A stretch of DNA of 64,000 bases. Source: Gammaproteobacteria bacterium (GTDB lineage: Bacteria; Pseudomonadota; Gammaproteobacteria; Pseudomonadales; Pseudomonadaceae). Location: contig JAAYFD010000057.1 in assembly GCA_012728415.1 (NCBI GenBank), positions 78,390 through 142,389 on the forward strand, in the 5' to 3' direction. The position numbers and the translations under genes are program-made. This document shows, piece by piece, positions 56,412 to 64,000 of this stretch; position 1 is the stretch's first letter; every line of letters starts with the position of its first letter. Below the pieces are notes generated by a model, which ran no database searches, was not told the origin of the DNA, and saw only the letters and a list, made by a program, of their open reading frames with translations.

Positions 56412-57377
56412 TTAAGTGCGGTTATTACAGTTGCGTGCTTTGCGGTAGCCAGCTCGCCGGGCTTGCTGTTCGTTGTCGAACGACACTACATTGTGCGGCC
56501 TGATATCAGAATAATTCGGGCAGTGTGGCAAATGATAAATTTTGCTGCTCCGGTTACCCCTGACCCTGGGGCCGGCATTTGATGCGGTGGGTTGCGACGG
56601 GGAGCCGGCCGGGAGCAGCTTCAGGCCCACGGCGCTGTTTTTGTGCCCAATGGTCCACTGCCGTGCGCCGCTGACAAAAGGATTGTCCTGGCCGGTCACC
56701 GCGCTGATGCGCCGGTTGCGTTCCAGCTCCCAGGCAGAAGGAGGGTAGGCGCGGTGCCATTGCATAAACAGCTGTTGCTGCTGTTGTGACATTTTCAGGT
56801 TGTAGCGGTCGTGCATGTAAAAATTGATGCGTGCCACCATCCCGCGGGCTTCACGGCGTGGCTCGAAGATCCTTTTTTTGAAATCGGTACGGCTGCCGCA
56901 CCGGCCATACATGGCTGCCGCTTGTGATGCGTGACCAAAGCGGAAGTTGGAGCGGTCGGCATTGACCTCGCCAATCACCGGCGCAAGGTTGTGCATGTCC
57001 GCTTCCATCAGGTTGAACAGCGGGTCGGTATCGCGGCAATGGTTGCGGCCACCCTGTTGCCAGCACTGGCGCTGGCGACCAAGCCAGCTGGCTGGCACCA
57101 CGTGTTCCCACTCGATACGGGCGGCCCGTTGTGGCAGGGCGCGGACCTGATAACCGCAACTGGCCAGATCAACACGTCCACCGCTGGCACCGGTCCAGCG
57201 CCAACTGCAGCCGCAGTATAGGGTGCCGGGCGTACTGCTTTGGTTTTGGTCGAAATAGACCTGTTGACGCAATAGTTGTTTGGCTTCTTCGAAGTTGGCG
57301 GGCGGGCTGTGTGCAGCGGCTGCGGCACTGAATAACAGCAGGATGGTCAGCCAGAAACGCAAGAAAGGGAACGACAA
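56412..57377 (-). CDS. EndA/NucM-type secreted endonuclease with C-terminal zinc-binding-like domain
   Basis: An endonuclease I family protein. I chose a TTG at 57377 with GGAG 8 nt upstream (321 residues), which gives a clean signal peptide (FWLTILLLFSAAAAAHS); a longer frame starts at 57419. The nuclease core is visible: WEHVVPASWLG (catalytic His), DPLFNLMEADMHNLAP and NADRSNFRFG (metal Asn), with several cysteines for disulfides. After a linker, the last 45 residues (NRSSKIYHLPHCPNYSDI; RKARNC) resemble the Ada-type zinc-binding fold found in some secreted nucleases. It probably acts in the periplasm or outside. Confidence 0.88.
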   Translation of the reverse strand: MSFPFLRFWLTILLLFSAAAAAHSPPANFEEAKQLLRQQVYFDQNQSSTPGTLYCGCSWRWTGASGGRVDLASCGYQVRALPQRAARIEWEHVVPASWLGRQRQCWQQGGRNHCRDTDPLFNLMEADMHNLAPVIGEVNADRSNFRFGHASQAAAMYGRCGSRTDFKKRIFEPRREARGMVARINFYMHDRYNLKMSQQQQQLFMQWHRAYPPSAWELERNRRISAVTGQDNPFVSGARQWTIGHKNSAVGLKLLPAGSPSQPTASNAGPRVRGNRSSKIYHLPHCPNYSDIRPHNVVSFDNEQQARRAGYRKARNCNNRT

Positions 57378-57498
57378 AGTATGGACTCCGGAGTTTTTGG
57401 ACCTGCTTACTATAGCCAAGTGGGTGAACTGTCGCTGACAGGACTGCTTTTCATGTTGGCTTAATGTATTCTGGCGCCCTGATTTTTTGCTGCTGGAG

Positions 57499-58232
57499 GA
57501 CTCGGCGTATCATCCACCGCCTGGTCAGCTTCAGGTTCCAGCGAGCTGCCGAACATGGTGGTTTCTGCCACCGGCTACCAGCAGGAAGCCCTGCGTGCGC
57601 CGGCTTCCATTACCGTAGTGGGTCACGAGCAAATCCAGCGCAAACCGGTAGCCGATCTGGCCGAAGTGCTGCGTGACATTCCCGGGGTGGATATTGTCGA
57701 TTCCGGTGTCGCCGGCATGAAACGGATCTCCCTGCGCGGTGAAAGTTCACGTCGGGTACTGGTCAAGGTCAATGGCCAGCCGATTCCCGACCATTCCAGC
57801 TATGGCTCGCCGCTGCTGCTGGATGTCAACATGATTGAGCGCATCGAAGTGGTGCGCGGCTCGGCCTCGGTGGTGCACGGCAGTAACGCCATTGGTGGCG
57901 TGGTCAACATAACTACCCGCCAGAGCGCACCGGGCGAACACGAAGCCTTTGTTGGAGCCGGCTATTACTCTGCAACCCGTGGCCATCGCCTCAATGGCGG
58001 TGTGCTGGGTGCTACCGATACCTTTGACTACAACTCCAAAGGCGATCCCGAGCGCCAGCGCACCAGCTCCTACGCCGAGCTAAACATCGGTGCTTACTAC
58101 CAGCCGACGCAATTACCAAACCTGAGTCTGGCCGTACTAGCGCAGAACCTGGCCAACCGCCGCTACCGCAACCCGGAAGAACTGCAGGCAGCGGGTCGTG
58201 CGCTGGATATGGAAATTCGCTGGAGCTTCTAG
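57499..58232 (+). pseudogene. TonB-dependent receptor with large in-frame internal deletion
   Basis: From about 57555 the frame encodes the plug domain (PASITVVGHEQIQRKPVADL, RDIPGVDIVDSGVAG, IERIEVVRGSASVVHGSNAI) and the first barrel strands. It then jumps at about DYNSKGD (near 58035) straight to the C-terminal strands (SSYAELNIGAYY, LAVLAQNLANRRYRNPEEL) and the terminal aromatic residue of RWSF. Around 400 residues of barrel are missing with the frame kept. The signal peptide region upstream has a TGA, so the N-terminus is also damaged. It cannot form a normal 22-strand barrel. Confidence 0.82.
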
Positions 58233-58369
58233 CGTCGATGATCTGATTCTGACCCACGCCCTGCCGCCCTGAAATCAGGTGCGGCAGGACGGGATCAGCT
58301 TCTGTAAAACTGCACAGTTTTTACAACTGCCTGTAAGGCCCCGTATTCCGGCTGGCGCCGATAGCACAG

Positions 58370-58777
58370 TCAGCCCTTGCGTGATGGCAGCTCGTCGTGT
58401 TTGGGCAAGTCGCTGGTTTCCACACACCAGGAAGCACGGGAGCCCCAATAGATGTTTTGTTGTGGACGGATGCCGGGATCTTCATCCAGGGTGCCTGCGG
58501 GCACCACCACATTACCGCCACCCTTTACCGTCCAGGGCAGGGCAGAGCCGCAATTTTTGCAAAATGAAGGGTTCAGATACTTGGCTTCTGGCACCGGGTA
58601 GGTACCGACCAGCGTTTCGCCCTGTAGCCAGCGGAACTGCGCCGGAGGCACAAACAGGGCCGCCGAATGCAAACTGCCGGTCAGCTTCTGGCAGCGGGTG
58701 CAGTGGCAATACTGGAACACCTTGAGTGGCGGATCCACCTCGTAGGCGACCTGGCCGCAGAGACAACTACCTTTCAT
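58370..58777 (-). CDS. GFA (glutathione-dependent formaldehyde-activating/CENP-V) family protein
   Basis: A 135-residue zinc protein starting MKGSCLCGQVAYEV with AAGGA upstream. Zinc cysteines are CLCG, CHCTRC and FCKNCG, the family pattern. Gfa of Paracoccus was proposed to join formaldehyde and glutathione, but most members have unknown roles. The frmA/fghA pair 5 kb upstream makes a link to formaldehyde conceivable, not shown. The upstream in-frame extension is not conserved and was left out. Confidence 0.87.
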   Translation of the reverse strand: MKGSCLCGQVAYEVDPPLKVFQYCHCTRCQKLTGSLHSAALFVPPAQFRWLQGETLVGTYPVPEAKYLNPSFCKNCGSALPWTVKGGGNVVVPAGTLDEDPGIRPQQNIYWGSRASWCVETSDLPKHDELPSRKG

Positions 58778-58964
58778 GACTTGATCCTTTTCTTGTTGTT
58801 GAACGTGAAAATATACAGGCGCCAACCGTGCTTTGCCACCGGCAAGCCGGCTTGTGTCGCGGCTAAAACCTCTCGCGAAGAATCAGCGCACACCTTTGAA
58901 TGGCCAGCATTACCGCCTAAACGGGCGTCCGCCTTGATTAGGCCGCTACAGTTCTCGGGCAATA

Positions 58965-59440
58965 TTATTTTGCCGGCGGCTGGTAGGTTCCGGCCTCGGT
59001 GTGGAAGGTCAGCGCCAGGCGGTTCCAGCCGTTGATGGCGATGATGGCTGCGACCAGGTTGACTGTTTCCTCTTCTGAAAAATGCTCACCCACGCGCTGA
59101 TACAGCGCATCGGGTACACCAACGTTGGTAATCAGGGTGACCGCCTCGGTCAGCTCAAGGGGGCACGTTCGTGGTCAGTGTAAAAGGGAGCTTCACGCCA
59201 TGCGCTGAGGCCATAGAGCCGCTGTTCGGTTTCAGCAGCAGCGCGGGCATCCTTGCTATGCATGTCAATGCAATAGGCACAGCCATTAATTTGCGAGGCG
59301 CGGGTTTTTACCAGCTCCAGCAAGGAATGCTCCAGGCCGCACTGGCGTACGTGGTTTTCCATGCCCAGCATGGCCCTGAATGCGCCGCTGGAAACCTTCT
59401 GGTAATCAAGTCGCTGTTCCATCACAGGCTCTGTAATCAT
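58965..59440 (-). pseudogene. AhpD-like alkylhydroperoxidase family gene with frameshift
   Basis: The 5' part (59150-59440) encodes LGMENHVRQCGLEHSLLELV and the redox motif NGCAYCIDMH, then stops after HERAPLS. The rest of the protein is in another frame down to 58965: ELTEAVTLITNVGVPDALYQ, RVGEHFSEEE and IAINGWNRLALTFH. The break is at a run of five C (minus strand) at about 59160. Restored, the product would be about 155 residues. It is a recent mutation, a sequencing error, or a phase-variable tract. Confidence 0.8.
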
Positions 59441-59637
59441 AAGGGGGAGTCCTCATGGTAAACCGGCTAACGGTCTATGCAAGTAGCGGAAGGGGGTAGG
59501 GATGATTCCGGCGTGGGCTGACAGGGTTTTGTCCCGCCTTAACTCATGAAGTCTGCCCATAAACAAAGAAGGCGAGCGGTTTATCCTTTATAATCAATAT
59601 GTTCCGGCAAGAACTTGATTAAAGGGGACTGCTCGCC

Positions 59638-59971
59638 ATGGGTGAAACAATACCGACCTGGAAACCAACCTGCAACCCATCCGTTTCCATCCAGTTGAGC
59701 GGGCGAAAAACCAGCAGTGATGGTGGAGCCTTTTTGCTGCGTGAAGTCATGGATCGTAGCGGTGTGTGAGCGCCTTGGGCAGCAATTGCAGGACCATCGC
59801 GCCCCGTCCAAAGTGCAGACCAGCCAACTGCGCACGCTGATGATCCAGCAAGCCCAAGGCTGGGATGATCTAAGTGATACCGGGCTGCTCAGTGAAGCTC
59901 CGGTATTCCAGTTGGCCTGCAGCGACCAGCGCAGCACCACGCCGTTGACGCAACAGCGGCCTTCCCAGCCA
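59638..59971 (+). pseudogene. IS1380-family transposase remnant
   Basis: The frame from the ATG at 59638 reads SIQLSGRKTSSDGGAFLLRE and stops at 59769. The next frame continues CERLGQQLQDHRAPSKVQ, MIQQAQGWDDLSDTGLL and VFQLACSDQ ... RPSQPT, the N-terminal region of IS1380-type DDE transposases. Thus there is a frameshift near 59766 and the last three-quarters are missing. The homology stops at about 59971, exactly where the recombinase frame begins. Confidence 0.7.
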
Positions 59972-59973
59972 AC

Positions 59974-62900
59974 TTGTTTCGTCACCGCTATGCACAGCAG
60001 TTGCTGAAAGAAGGCGTCCATCCGGAGGTCATCGAAGGCTGGATGGGGCATGCTGAACGCGGCGTAGCCACCTATAGTGACTATTCGGTCCGCTGCTGGC
60101 AGCAGGATGCCCAGCATTATGCCCAGCCGCTGGAGAAAGTTTTTGCCGAACTGGGATTTGAACTGCCGGAATTAAGCAAAACTCTACCACCCCTTCTGTA
60201 TGAGCCCGACTCGGCCAGTGACTACAAAGAACCGCGTGAATTTGGTCAGCAGGCCAGAGAAAGGCACCGCCGTAACCGCATCAAAAAAGCCTTGCAGGGT
60301 GCACGCCTCGACATCGAGTTGATTCTTAATGGCCGCTCGATCAATGAGCTGGATGAAACACAATTAAAACAATTGGGCAGCCGAATGCTGCTCAGGGAAA
60401 ATCGCCTGCCACATCCCCAGGCTGCACTGCGTTACCGTATACTGCTGAAAACCCTGCAGCGCGAACAAACACCAGAAGACGCTGATAATACGACTGCTGA
60501 TTCTGCCAAAGATGTCAGAATCAATCCGATTCGTGACAGGATGCTCAATCAGCGATTGGTGCAACTGGGCGAAGAGCGCTCGCTGATTACGGCAGAGGTG
60601 ATTACGTCACTGACCCAGTATCAGTCGCTCAAAGACTGGGCCGACCAAACACGCAGCACTGCATTTGCCGGCAGAATCCCGCAAGCCCGCGCCCTGTGTG
60701 TTGGCAGCTTTCTGGTGGCCATCGAAAAGCGCCTTGGCTATCAGCGCATGCTCTACGACCTGATGCAGGGACAGAATTTTCGGCTGGTCCAAAACAAAAG
60801 CAGCCTGCATCTGGAATATAGCGAAACCCTGCAAAAAGATGACTATGCTGCGGCCATTCAAAGGCACCGGATCAGTTACAAGGCGGCCAGCCTACTGGCC
60901 TACGGTATCCACACAAGAAATACGGTGGTGCCGCCTAATCCGGTTGATCTGCCCGAGCTACAAGGATTGCTCGACCTCTACCACCAGTATCACTGCAATA
61001 CAGAATGTCCATCAGTGGAAAATCTGCTGAGTTGGGTGTGCAAGGTGGTCAGTCTGGCCAACCTGGTTCAGCTGCCCGGCATGGTGGCAGCCGCATTGAG
61101 TGAGCGTCAGCCGCCTACCAGCGAATCACTGCATGACCACGCGCGGCTGTTGCATGGCAAAGCGCTGGATTTACCGATACTGAACCGCTCCGAAACATTG
61201 CCGGACACACAATCTACTCGGCCACGCGGCCAGGAAACCGACAAACTGCTGCTGCGTAACAATGCCGAGGAGCTGAGCAAAAGAATACTGGTTGAACTGC
61301 AAAGCTATGTACCGGCCAAGGCACGCGAACATGCAAAGCAGCTGCGTAGTATCTGTAACGGCTACCAGGGCAAGGTCAGCCCAGCCATGTTGATGCTGGG
61401 TTTCTGGATTGCAGATCTGGCTGCAACTGGCAAAGCCGGCTGGCGTAAAAAATTCTCGCCCTATGCCCGCAACAGCCTGACCACATACTGGAGTTCGCTG
61501 GCGCCATCGTTTCGGGGACTTTTGTATGAAACCGACCTGGTAGTACTGGACAGTGAAGAGCTCACCGAGTTGTGTGCCCAGATGCTGGAGTACAAAGAAA
61601 GCACATCAGCCCATGCCGATTTCTTTGGCAAGCGTTTGCAGGATTTTTTCCGCTGGGCCGCACAGTTTGGCGTCGCTGCACCAGAATGGACCGAGCTAGC
61701 TTTGCACAGCGACCAGCGCACCGTCAGCTCCGGGCTGATCAGTGAAGACGAGTACCAAAACTGCCTGACCACTATATTTGCAGACGCAAGCCTGGAACAG
61801 GATGAGCAGTTAATGCTTGGTTTTGTTCTGCTGGCTACGTACCGCTTTGGCCTGCGGGCGCAGGAAGCTATCGGCCTGCTACGCCGAGACTGGTGCCAGA
61901 CTGGAGACTACACTTGGGTGCTGGTACAAAACAGCCAGTACCGCACCCTCAAAAGTGAAGCCAGCCGTCGGGCGATTCCTTTGCTGTTTGCACTTTCCGA
62001 GACCGAACAGGACATCATCGACAGGACACTGGCCCGCTATCAGAGCATTGCCGGCAATGCCACCAACCGGCTGATACTGTGCGAGGCAGCTGCCCGTGGC
62101 AAACCACCTGAACAGACCCGGCTTGCAGCACGAATACCTGAAACTCTGATTCAGTTACTGCGCTCAGTAACTGGCAATCCGGAGCTGGTACTCCATCACT
62201 GCCGGCACTCTTTTTACAACCGGGTGGCAGCAGTACTACTGGGGCTGGAAACACCGCTGGCAAACCGGCTGACAGACCCAGCTGAACATCAGCGCATACG
62301 CAGTATCGTACTGGGACCAGTCAGCGAAGTGTCCAGACGCAGTGCCATGGCCCTGGCTCGCCTGATGGGGCATCGCTTCCCAAGCACCGGGCTGAAAAAC
62401 TATTTTCACCTGGCAACGCAATGGGCAGATGAACTCACGCCAGTCAAACAGCAACGTGCACACGAGATTGGCCAAGCTCTACAAATCGGCAAGCATGCTT
62501 GTATTGAGCTCAAGCCCATCGCCAGCATGGAGCACTCGCTGCAATACGCACAGCCAACACTGGTCAAAACCCTGCAATGCCTACGACTGATGGCGCTTGG
62601 CATTAACCACCAGAGGGCCGGGCGACTGATGTGCCTGCCGCCAGACTACACCCAGCGATTGCATTCGACCTTTGAACACACCAACGCACGCATGCGCTTT
62701 ACTTCCAGCACAGACAAGCGGGTAAAGCTCAAAGGTGACCAATGCCCCAATGCACTGCTGCAATCCATACCGGATGATGCCTGGCAGCGCATGCTGCATC
62801 GTGCTGGCGAAATCAATGATGAGATTATTCTGGAACTGGAAGATGAAGAATGGCAACACCTGGAGGATTTGCCCTATTTGATTGGTGCCAGCCGGCATGT

Positions 62901-63228
62901 TTTGATGGAGCAGCCCGGGCATATCAAGCTGATAAGGCATGTGTTGGAATTGTTTCAGGTGCCGGATACGGCCTATAGGGTGATTGCAAAAGATGGCAGC
63001 AGTGCGGCAATGCAGCGGCTGCAAGAGGCAGGATTTACCGCGCAATACGAGACCGAGGTCAAGGCTCAGCTGGATAGTTTTGTCATACACTTGGCCGGGC
63101 GCGACAGCCAGTACCAGAGCAAAGACTACGGTGGGCTGGTGCTTTCGCGGCAGGCTGACGGAATTGTGAGAAGTGGACTGGAGCTTGCGGTGGTGGTTTT
63201 GGTAGTGGGTGCGATTACGGTAATTTAG
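59974..63228 (+). CDS. Very long 5'-truncated tyrosine recombinase-type protein
   Basis: An open frame of 1084 codons starting with TTG right at the IS1380 junction, so the true N-terminus is missing. Residues 2-40 are the end of a tyrosine-recombinase core: FRHRYAQQLLKEGVH, EGWMGHAERG and the Tyr region ATYSDYS. Residues about 610-810 hold a second, complete set: Arg in YRFGLRAQEAIGLL, Lys in YRTLKSEASRR, HxxR in HHCRHSFYNRV, His in LMGHRFPST and Tyr in LKNYFHLA. The 560 residues between and the last 230 match nothing that I recognise. No internal stops. Large integrases occur in several gammaproteobacterial mobile elements; the closest family cannot be named without a search. Confidence 0.75.
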   Translation: MFRHRYAQQLLKEGVHPEVIEGWMGHAERGVATYSDYSVRCWQQDAQHYAQPLEKVFAELGFELPELSKTLPPLLYEPDSASDYKEPREFGQQARERHRRNRIKKALQGARLDIELILNGRSINELDETQLKQLGSRMLLRENRLPHPQAALRYRILLKTLQREQTPEDADNTTADSAKDVRINPIRDRMLNQRLVQLGEERSLITAEVITSLTQYQSLKDWADQTRSTAFAGRIPQARALCVGSFLVAIEKRLGYQRMLYDLMQGQNFRLVQNKSSLHLEYSETLQKDDYAAAIQRHRISYKAASLLAYGIHTRNTVVPPNPVDLPELQGLLDLYHQYHCNTECPSVENLLSWVCKVVSLANLVQLPGMVAAALSERQPPTSESLHDHARLLHGKALDLPILNRSETLPDTQSTRPRGQETDKLLLRNNAEELSKRILVELQSYVPAKAREHAKQLRSICNGYQGKVSPAMLMLGFWIADLAATGKAGWRKKFSPYARNSLTTYWSSLAPSFRGLLYETDLVVLDSEELTELCAQMLEYKESTSAHADFFGKRLQDFFRWAAQFGVAAPEWTELALHSDQRTVSSGLISEDEYQNCLTTIFADASLEQDEQLMLGFVLLATYRFGLRAQEAIGLLRRDWCQTGDYTWVLVQNSQYRTLKSEASRRAIPLLFALSETEQDIIDRTLARYQSIAGNATNRLILCEAAARGKPPEQTRLAARIPETLIQLLRSVTGNPELVLHHCRHSFYNRVAAVLLGLETPLANRLTDPAEHQRIRSIVLGPVSEVSRRSAMALARLMGHRFPSTGLKNYFHLATQWADELTPVKQQRAHEIGQALQIGKHACIELKPIASMEHSLQYAQPTLVKTLQCLRLMALGINHQRAGRLMCLPPDYTQRLHSTFEHTNARMRFTSSTDKRVKLKGDQCPNALLQSIPDDAWQRMLHRAGEINDEIILELEDEEWQHLEDLPYLIGASRHVLMEQPGHIKLIRHVLELFQVPDTAYRVIAKDGSSAAMQRLQEAGFTAQYETEVKAQLDSFVIHLAGRDSQYQSKDYGGLVLSRQADGIVRSGLELAVVVLVVGAITVI

Positions 63229-63235
63229 TAGCTTG

Positions 63236-63398
63236 GTTCAAGGTCGGATTAGTCACAAAAGTTGACTCGGCTGCAGAGTTTAAATATCAAGGAAAAAATT
63301 AGCTTTATGCACGAATTAACGAACTAGTGGAGCGCGGTACTATTTTTAGCCTTAAAGGGGTTAAATGAAGCCCAGCGGCGTGCAGTTGATGAATTGCA
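63236..63398 (+). pseudogene. Degenerate coding remnant of unknown origin
   Basis: Between the recombinase and the integrase fragment, one frame reads VGLVTKVDSAAEFKYQGKN, a stop, then YARINELVERGTIFSLKG, and a shifted frame continues LNEAQRRAVDELQ. The run of protein-like sequence broken by a stop and a frameshift, with low GC, suggests a decayed small gene. I do not recognise the family. Confidence 0.3.
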
Positions 63399-63663
63399 AA
63401 ACGCGCTTATAAAGAAATACCAGCGCATTGAGCGCCTGGTTTTGGGTGGCCGTCGCTATATTCTTGTGTGTCGCCAGCCAGGCCAGAAACTGAGCGACTT
63501 CAGCTTCGGCCATGTCACGGAGGTGGCAGAGTCGATGAAAGCGTATGAAATAGCGAATCCAGTACCAGTAGGTCTTTTCGGTATGTAAACGGTAATGCTT
63601 GGTACGAATGATTGCATGCAGCTGCTCGCGCAACTTGAGTGCAGGTTTGAGTGTCTGGGGCAT
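63361..63663 (-). pseudogene. Integron-type integrase (IntI-like) N-terminal fragment
   Basis: The ATG at 63663 with AAGGAAA upstream starts MPQTLKPALKLREQLHAII, then HYRLHTEKTYWYWIRYFIRF, EVAQFLAWLATHKNIATATQ and NQALNALVFLYKRVLQ, which is the N-terminal domain pattern of IntI integrases. Similarity ends near 63398; ten unrelated codons follow to a stop. The catalytic domain is absent, so it is inactive. Its orientation, away from the window end, is that of an integron whose attI and cassettes lie at higher coordinates. Confidence 0.72.
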
Positions 63664-63805
63664 AGCAATTTCCTTTTGCTGTATGGATAGACTGTGTTTT
63701 GTTGCTGAAAGCAAAGTGGGTCAAGTGAAAATAACCTTCCAAAAACACGGTCTTGTAGCGTGTTGATTCCTATGGTTTAATCTAAAGCTTGAAATTTAGA
63801 CGCAT

Positions 63806-63866
63806 CGGGTTATACCGCCTTCACGATGATTGGCTTATATGGAAGGCGGTCTAATACATGTTAGCC
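63806..63866 (+). other. Candidate integron recombination site (attI/attC-like)
   Basis: CCGCCTTC (63815-63822) and GAAGGCGG (63842-63849) form a stem, and the segment ends with GTTAGCC at 63860-63866, close to the GTTRRRY core site where integron cassettes join. It lies between the integrase fragment and a new open frame, where attI or the first cassette boundary should be. One base departs from the core consensus and the left core is unclear. Confidence 0.4.
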
Positions 63867-63885
63867 GTAATAGGAAATTGAAATC

Positions 63886-64000
63886 GTGCATCAGTATCTC
63901 GAGTCAACGGAATACATAGACTGGAAAGCACCAGAAGTGCTGGCCAAGGCGAAGTCACTGGCTCACGGTGCAGAGAGTCCTGAGATAATCGCAGAGAAGT
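63886..64000 (+). CDS. Start of a transglutaminase-like protein, cut by window end
   Basis: A GTG at 63886 with AGGAAA 8 nt upstream opens a frame that runs off the window. The 38 visible codons (YLESTEYIDWKAPEVLAKAK, LAHGAESPEIIAEK) resemble the N-terminus of bacterial transglutaminase-like proteins, which begin with a similar IDW/DF...P-x-V pattern. Its start 20 bp after the candidate recombination site fits a gene cassette. The call rests on a short stretch and is tentative. Confidence 0.45.
   Translation, partial: MHQYLESTEYIDWKAPEVLAKAKSLAHGAESPEIIAEK

Overview
The window is a piece of a gammaproteobacterial chromosome, most likely from the Pseudomonadaceae (Pseudomonas or a close relative such as Halopseudomonas). 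The main evidence is gene order. One block reads cyaA / cyaY / lptM / lysA / dapF / DUF484 / xerC. A second reads recN / grpE / dnaK / dnaJ / dapB / carA / LysE-family exporter / carB / greA / yhbY / rlmE / ftsH / folP / glmM / tpiA / secG / tRNA-Leu / rimP / nusA / infB / rbfA / truB / rpsO / pnp. Both match the Pseudomonas arrangement as I know it. Pseudomonas-type REP palindromes and GC-rich codon use agree. I cannot name the species.

Layout. 1-10.6 kb: cyclic-AMP synthesis, frataxin, the lysine branch (lysA and a dapF-position gene), xerC, ribA, an aminotransferase and sfsA. 10.9-24.5 kb: recN on the minus strand with a LexA box, the heat-shock genes behind a sigma-32-type promoter, dapB, the carAB region and greA. 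24.5-29.25 kb: an AT-rich 4.7-kb ISL3-family transposon carrying a two-gene restriction-modification system. 29.3-30.8 kb: a short accessory patch (efflux-adaptor remnant, CBS protein, carboxymuconolactone decarboxylase-like protein). 30.8-46.6 kb: the conserved yhbY-to-pnp block. 46.7-59.5 kb: metE, a HigBA-like pair, a GST, glutathione-dependent formaldehyde detoxification genes, a chemoreceptor, an EndA-type nuclease, and decayed genes (TonB receptor, AhpD-like). 59.6-64 kb: a mobile-DNA graveyard with an IS1380 remnant, a very long 5'-truncated tyrosine recombinase, a truncated integron-type integrase, a candidate recombination site and the start of a cassette-like gene.

Points of greatest interest: (1) the transposon encodes a BcgI-like fused nuclease-methyltransferase plus specificity subunit in a tight operon with its transposase, with 16-bp iterons at the ends, one of them overlapping the ribosome-binding region of the methyltransferase gene; (2) CarA has lost all three glutaminase triad residues (Cys269 to Gly, His353 to Val, Glu355 to His) although it is full length and in its operon; (3) the DapF-position protein has lost both catalytic cysteines but keeps length and both ends; (4) a structured intergenic repeat of about 165 bp occurs three times, each directly after a stop codon, with compensatory base changes in its long stem; (5) the 1084-codon recombinase contains the end of one recombinase core followed by a second complete one.

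All calls come from reading the sequence and recalled family knowledge. No database search or structure prediction was run. Starts were chosen from family N-termini and ribosome-binding sites.
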